A stretch of DNA of 64,000 nt from Pieris napi (taxonomy: Eukaryota > Arthropoda > Insecta > Lepidoptera > Pieridae): the NCBI RefSeq assembly GCF_905475465.1, contig NC_062236.1, positions 2,242,001 through 2,306,000 on the forward strand, written 5' to 3'. Numbering within the stretch: the stretch's first letter is position 1; each line of letters opens with the position of its first letter. Position numbers and translations under genes: made by a program. Below, in pieces: positions 61,575-64,000 of this stretch. The notes under the pieces are model-generated. The model made no database searches. It worked only from the letters and a program-made list of their open reading frames with translations, and was not told the origin of the DNA.

Positions 61575-61891
61575 CAGTGACGTAACAATAGGGTGGCAGG
61601 GCTGGCAAAATGTCACGGGCCCCCGACCCAAGAGGGCCCCTGCCCTAGAGATATTATGTTCTATGAATGGATTTGAAGTCTCCAATACGCATTAGGCTAG
61701 CGTGCCTAGCCGTAGCGTAGCCTAAGAGAAGAGGCCTATGGCCATTAGTGGGACATATACAACGTGTATTTGAGTACTTTGAAAATCTCGAAGTTTATTA
61801 AAATTAAACTGTACAACGTGAGGATTTTTACTGATAGGGCCCTATCAAAGGAATTTGCCACGGGGCCCCAGATGGTATAGTTACGCCACTG
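61575..61891. mobile_element. 317-bp hAT MITE with 8-bp target duplication (one mismatch)
   Basis: Ends CAGTGACGTAAC / GTTACGCCACTG... form the inverted repeats. The flanks are GTCCTAAG (61567-61574) and GTCTTAAG (61892-61899). Inverted relative of 29191-29520. Confidence 0.85.
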
Positions 61892-63454
61892 GTCTTAAGC
61901 CTTCTACATTGGTAACAACGAAGACATTTATTTGGAGAAATTCCAGCGATCTCGATAAAAAGGGTTGGAACGACTGAGGAAAACATTTTTCCTGATTGTG
62001 GGACGTTGTACGATAGTGCGTCATCAATGAACGAATACAATATCACGCGATTGTACGTAACAATATGTACTTGATTTTGAAGATAATATATATAATCTGT
62101 CTGTCATTAAATAGATTGGAAAAATGTATTATGTAAAAAAATTAAATTATGACATTTCAAAAACTCAAAAAGTAGTGCGTTTATTTCTTCGCCGATGACA
62201 AAAAAATCAAGCTTAGTTTCGAAGAAATAAATTATACAAGGAAAATTGTACGGTGACGAACGAGTACAATAGTAAAATTTGTTGCAACAAATTTCCAAAT
62301 CATACACCAATTTCAAACCCCTGTCTACTTGTATAAACTAAAAATAATGTTTATGATGTGTCGTAATTGGCGCTTACATAGTTGTGTACCGAAGTGAAAT
62401 TAAAATGAGAAATATGAATAATAAATTCACAGGAAAAAAATACATTTAATTTACATAAAATTATTTACGTACTATCCATATTCAAGACAATAGGGTTTTG
62501 TAAAAATAATTTCAATCACACATAGTCTTTGGTAATACTAAGAAAAGAGAAAATTGAAACAGTTTCTCTTTGTATTCTAGTCAAGAACTTATTTCCCTAT
62601 GCGCTCGTAAATAAGGTTTCGAACTGAAATTTTTGACTTATATCTCACGCTCTCGGACGTAGAGCTCTTGTCTCTGGAACTTACAAAAAACAATATAACA
62701 CAATAACGACTATTATTTGGTTTAAAAACATACTAAAAGTCTCTATTAGTTGAAGAATGCTTTGCAAATTGACACCAAAACGATAGGGACAAATAGCTAT
62801 TTATTACAAATCAAAATTTCTTTTGAATTTAACCACATTTCCTCATAAATCATAATTATTGATTGGATTTTCCAAATCGTGTTTCTCAATTTTATGCAAC
62901 GTCAATATTTAGCTGAAATTTTAGTTTAGAAAGTTCATTAGTAAATTTTAATTACTTTTATCGAAGGAAATGTTAATTAAAAATACAATTAAGCATGACT
63001 TTCTAATTTACGTAAGTAACAGAGAACTACACGTTATTCATATGATAATTATACTTACGTAAAATACAACGCCGTTCTGCAAGTTATATCTATACCAAAA
63101 TTCAATTTCAATCAGAAATAATTTTAGCCAGAAAAAATAACAAATAGGTACATTGTGTTTTACGACAGTTATTTTTCAATAAAAACACTATTAGAAAATC
63201 ATTTATTGTAACAATGTTAATTATTTCCTCCACGCGTCGTTTCTTCATTAAATTGTAATAGATCATACGGACACTATTCCTGGTATTACAACAACAACAA
63301 CATATTTCGAACAACAGAATTGGAGAACATATATCGAATGCTCGAATGGAGAAAATATTCAGCTTCGGACAGTTCAACACGTTGATGTTTAATAATAAAT
63401 ACAAATTCTACTTTACCGGTCCATATTCGTTGTCTATTTAGTTCGTAATACAGC
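61892..63454. other. Intergenic, nothing recognised
   Basis: AT-rich sequence. The 60-100 codon minus-strand frames here lack any family resemblance or splice structure. Confidence 0.5.
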
Positions 63455-63667
63455 CTCCTATGATCATTTGGTAATCTAATAGGCAAGTTGGTGATCAGCC
63501 TTTTGTGCCTGACGCACGCCGTCGACTCTTTGGGTTTTCCTTCACCGTTCGAGCGAATGTGAAATGCGCACATAGAAAGAAAGTCCATTGGTGCACAGCC
63601 GGAGATCGAGCCTACGACCTCAAGGATGAGAGTCGCACGCTGAAGCCACTAGGCCAATACTGCTCAT
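63455..63667 (-). repeat. tRNA-derived SINE, minus strand
   Basis: Reverse complement of the 36113 family, including the B-box region near 63605 and head near 63650. It ends about 165 bp upstream of the TATA box of the gene at 63912. Confidence 0.75.
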
Positions 63668-63832
63668 AAGTTGGATTATACTAAAGATTTTTTCGCAACA
63701 AAAAATCGATAGTGAGACATTAGTTCTCATAGAAGATTTTTTAAAATATCATTTTAGGTTCTTCACATTTTATCGCAACTCCATAGTTCACGTTTAACCG
63801 TATATCGCAAGATATGTGTTATCTTGGCTGTT

Positions 63833-63866
63833 TATAAATAACGATGCCATTCGGTTTTTATTCACA
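63833..63866 (+). promoter_or_regulatory. TATA-box core promoter of the gene starting at 63912
   Basis: TATAAATA at 63833-63840 is followed about 28 bases later by TTCACAC, a plausible insect initiator. The implied 5' UTR is about 50 bases before the ATG. Confidence 0.5.
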
Positions 63867-63911
63867 CAATTGTCAACGCTAGGACTTATTTGAAGTGTTG
63901 TGTCGTGAAAA

Positions 63912-63938
63912 ATGGCTCCCGAGGTTAAATACACTAAG
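63912..63938 (+). CDS. First coding exon, probably of a retinal/aldehyde dehydrogenase; rest outside window
   Basis: ATG in a good context (aaaATGG) opens nine codons, MAPEVKYTK, ending in AAG|GTCAGT, a good donor. The peptide resembles the start of insect ALDH1A/ALDH2-type enzymes, which begin with a short P-E-(I/V)-KYTK segment before the catalytic fold, but nine residues cannot prove the family. The TATA box at 63833 and the cap-site-like sequence at about 63861 fit a promoter driving this exon. Confidence 0.4.
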
Positions 63939-64000
63939 GTCAGTTCTTAATAATTATTTTATAATTTTTAAGCCAATCAACACAACTTTCGAACTTCAAT

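Overview
The window is nuclear DNA of an insect, almost certainly a moth or butterfly. It has intron-rich genes in AT-rich DNA, and its repeats are typical of Lepidoptera: CTAG-ending Helitron-like elements, a tRNA-derived SINE, and non-LTR 3' fragments of a common lepidopteran type. I cannot name the species.

Layout. Positions 1-25916, minus strand: the N-terminal 747 residues of the immune NF-kB factor Relish in 18 exons, with its 3' end beyond position 1. The introns hold a solo LTR, several MITEs, LINE pieces, a hAT element, a Helitron-like copy and a 120-bp coding-compatible tandem array. Positions 25917-30611: intergenic DNA with two candidate kB sites upstream of Relish, a 1.1-kb foldback element and a hAT element with intact target duplication. 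Positions 30612-52739, minus strand: the purine enzyme ATIC (PurH), 10 exons, 594 residues. Its 9.6-kb intron 7 contains a small unrecognised gene on the plus strand (39138-40215). Intron 6 contains a 1.5-kb foldback inserted into another MITE. Positions 52740-55159: the divergent ATIC/SPOUT1 spacer, which carries a 900-bp hAT element. Positions 55160-56713, plus: SPOUT1-type rRNA methyltransferase, 405 residues. Positions 56930-58131, minus: ribulose-phosphate 3-epimerase, 224 residues, convergent with SPOUT1 and probably with overlapping 3' UTRs. Positions 58132-63911: intergenic, with a hairpin element, a hAT element and a SINE. At 63912 a TATA-box promoter and a 9-codon first exon begin a gene that looks like an aldehyde dehydrogenase.

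The genes do not form one pathway. RPE (pentose phosphate) and ATIC (purine synthesis) both belong to nucleotide metabolism, but nothing in the sequence ties them together. The most interesting signals are candidate Relish autoregulatory kB sites, two antisense LINE tails sitting 6-10 bases inside 5' splice sites, long near-perfect foldbacks flanked by TA, the in-frame tandem array, and the nested unknown gene. All exon boundaries were read by eye from reading frame, GT/AG sites and family alignment from memory; no searches were run.
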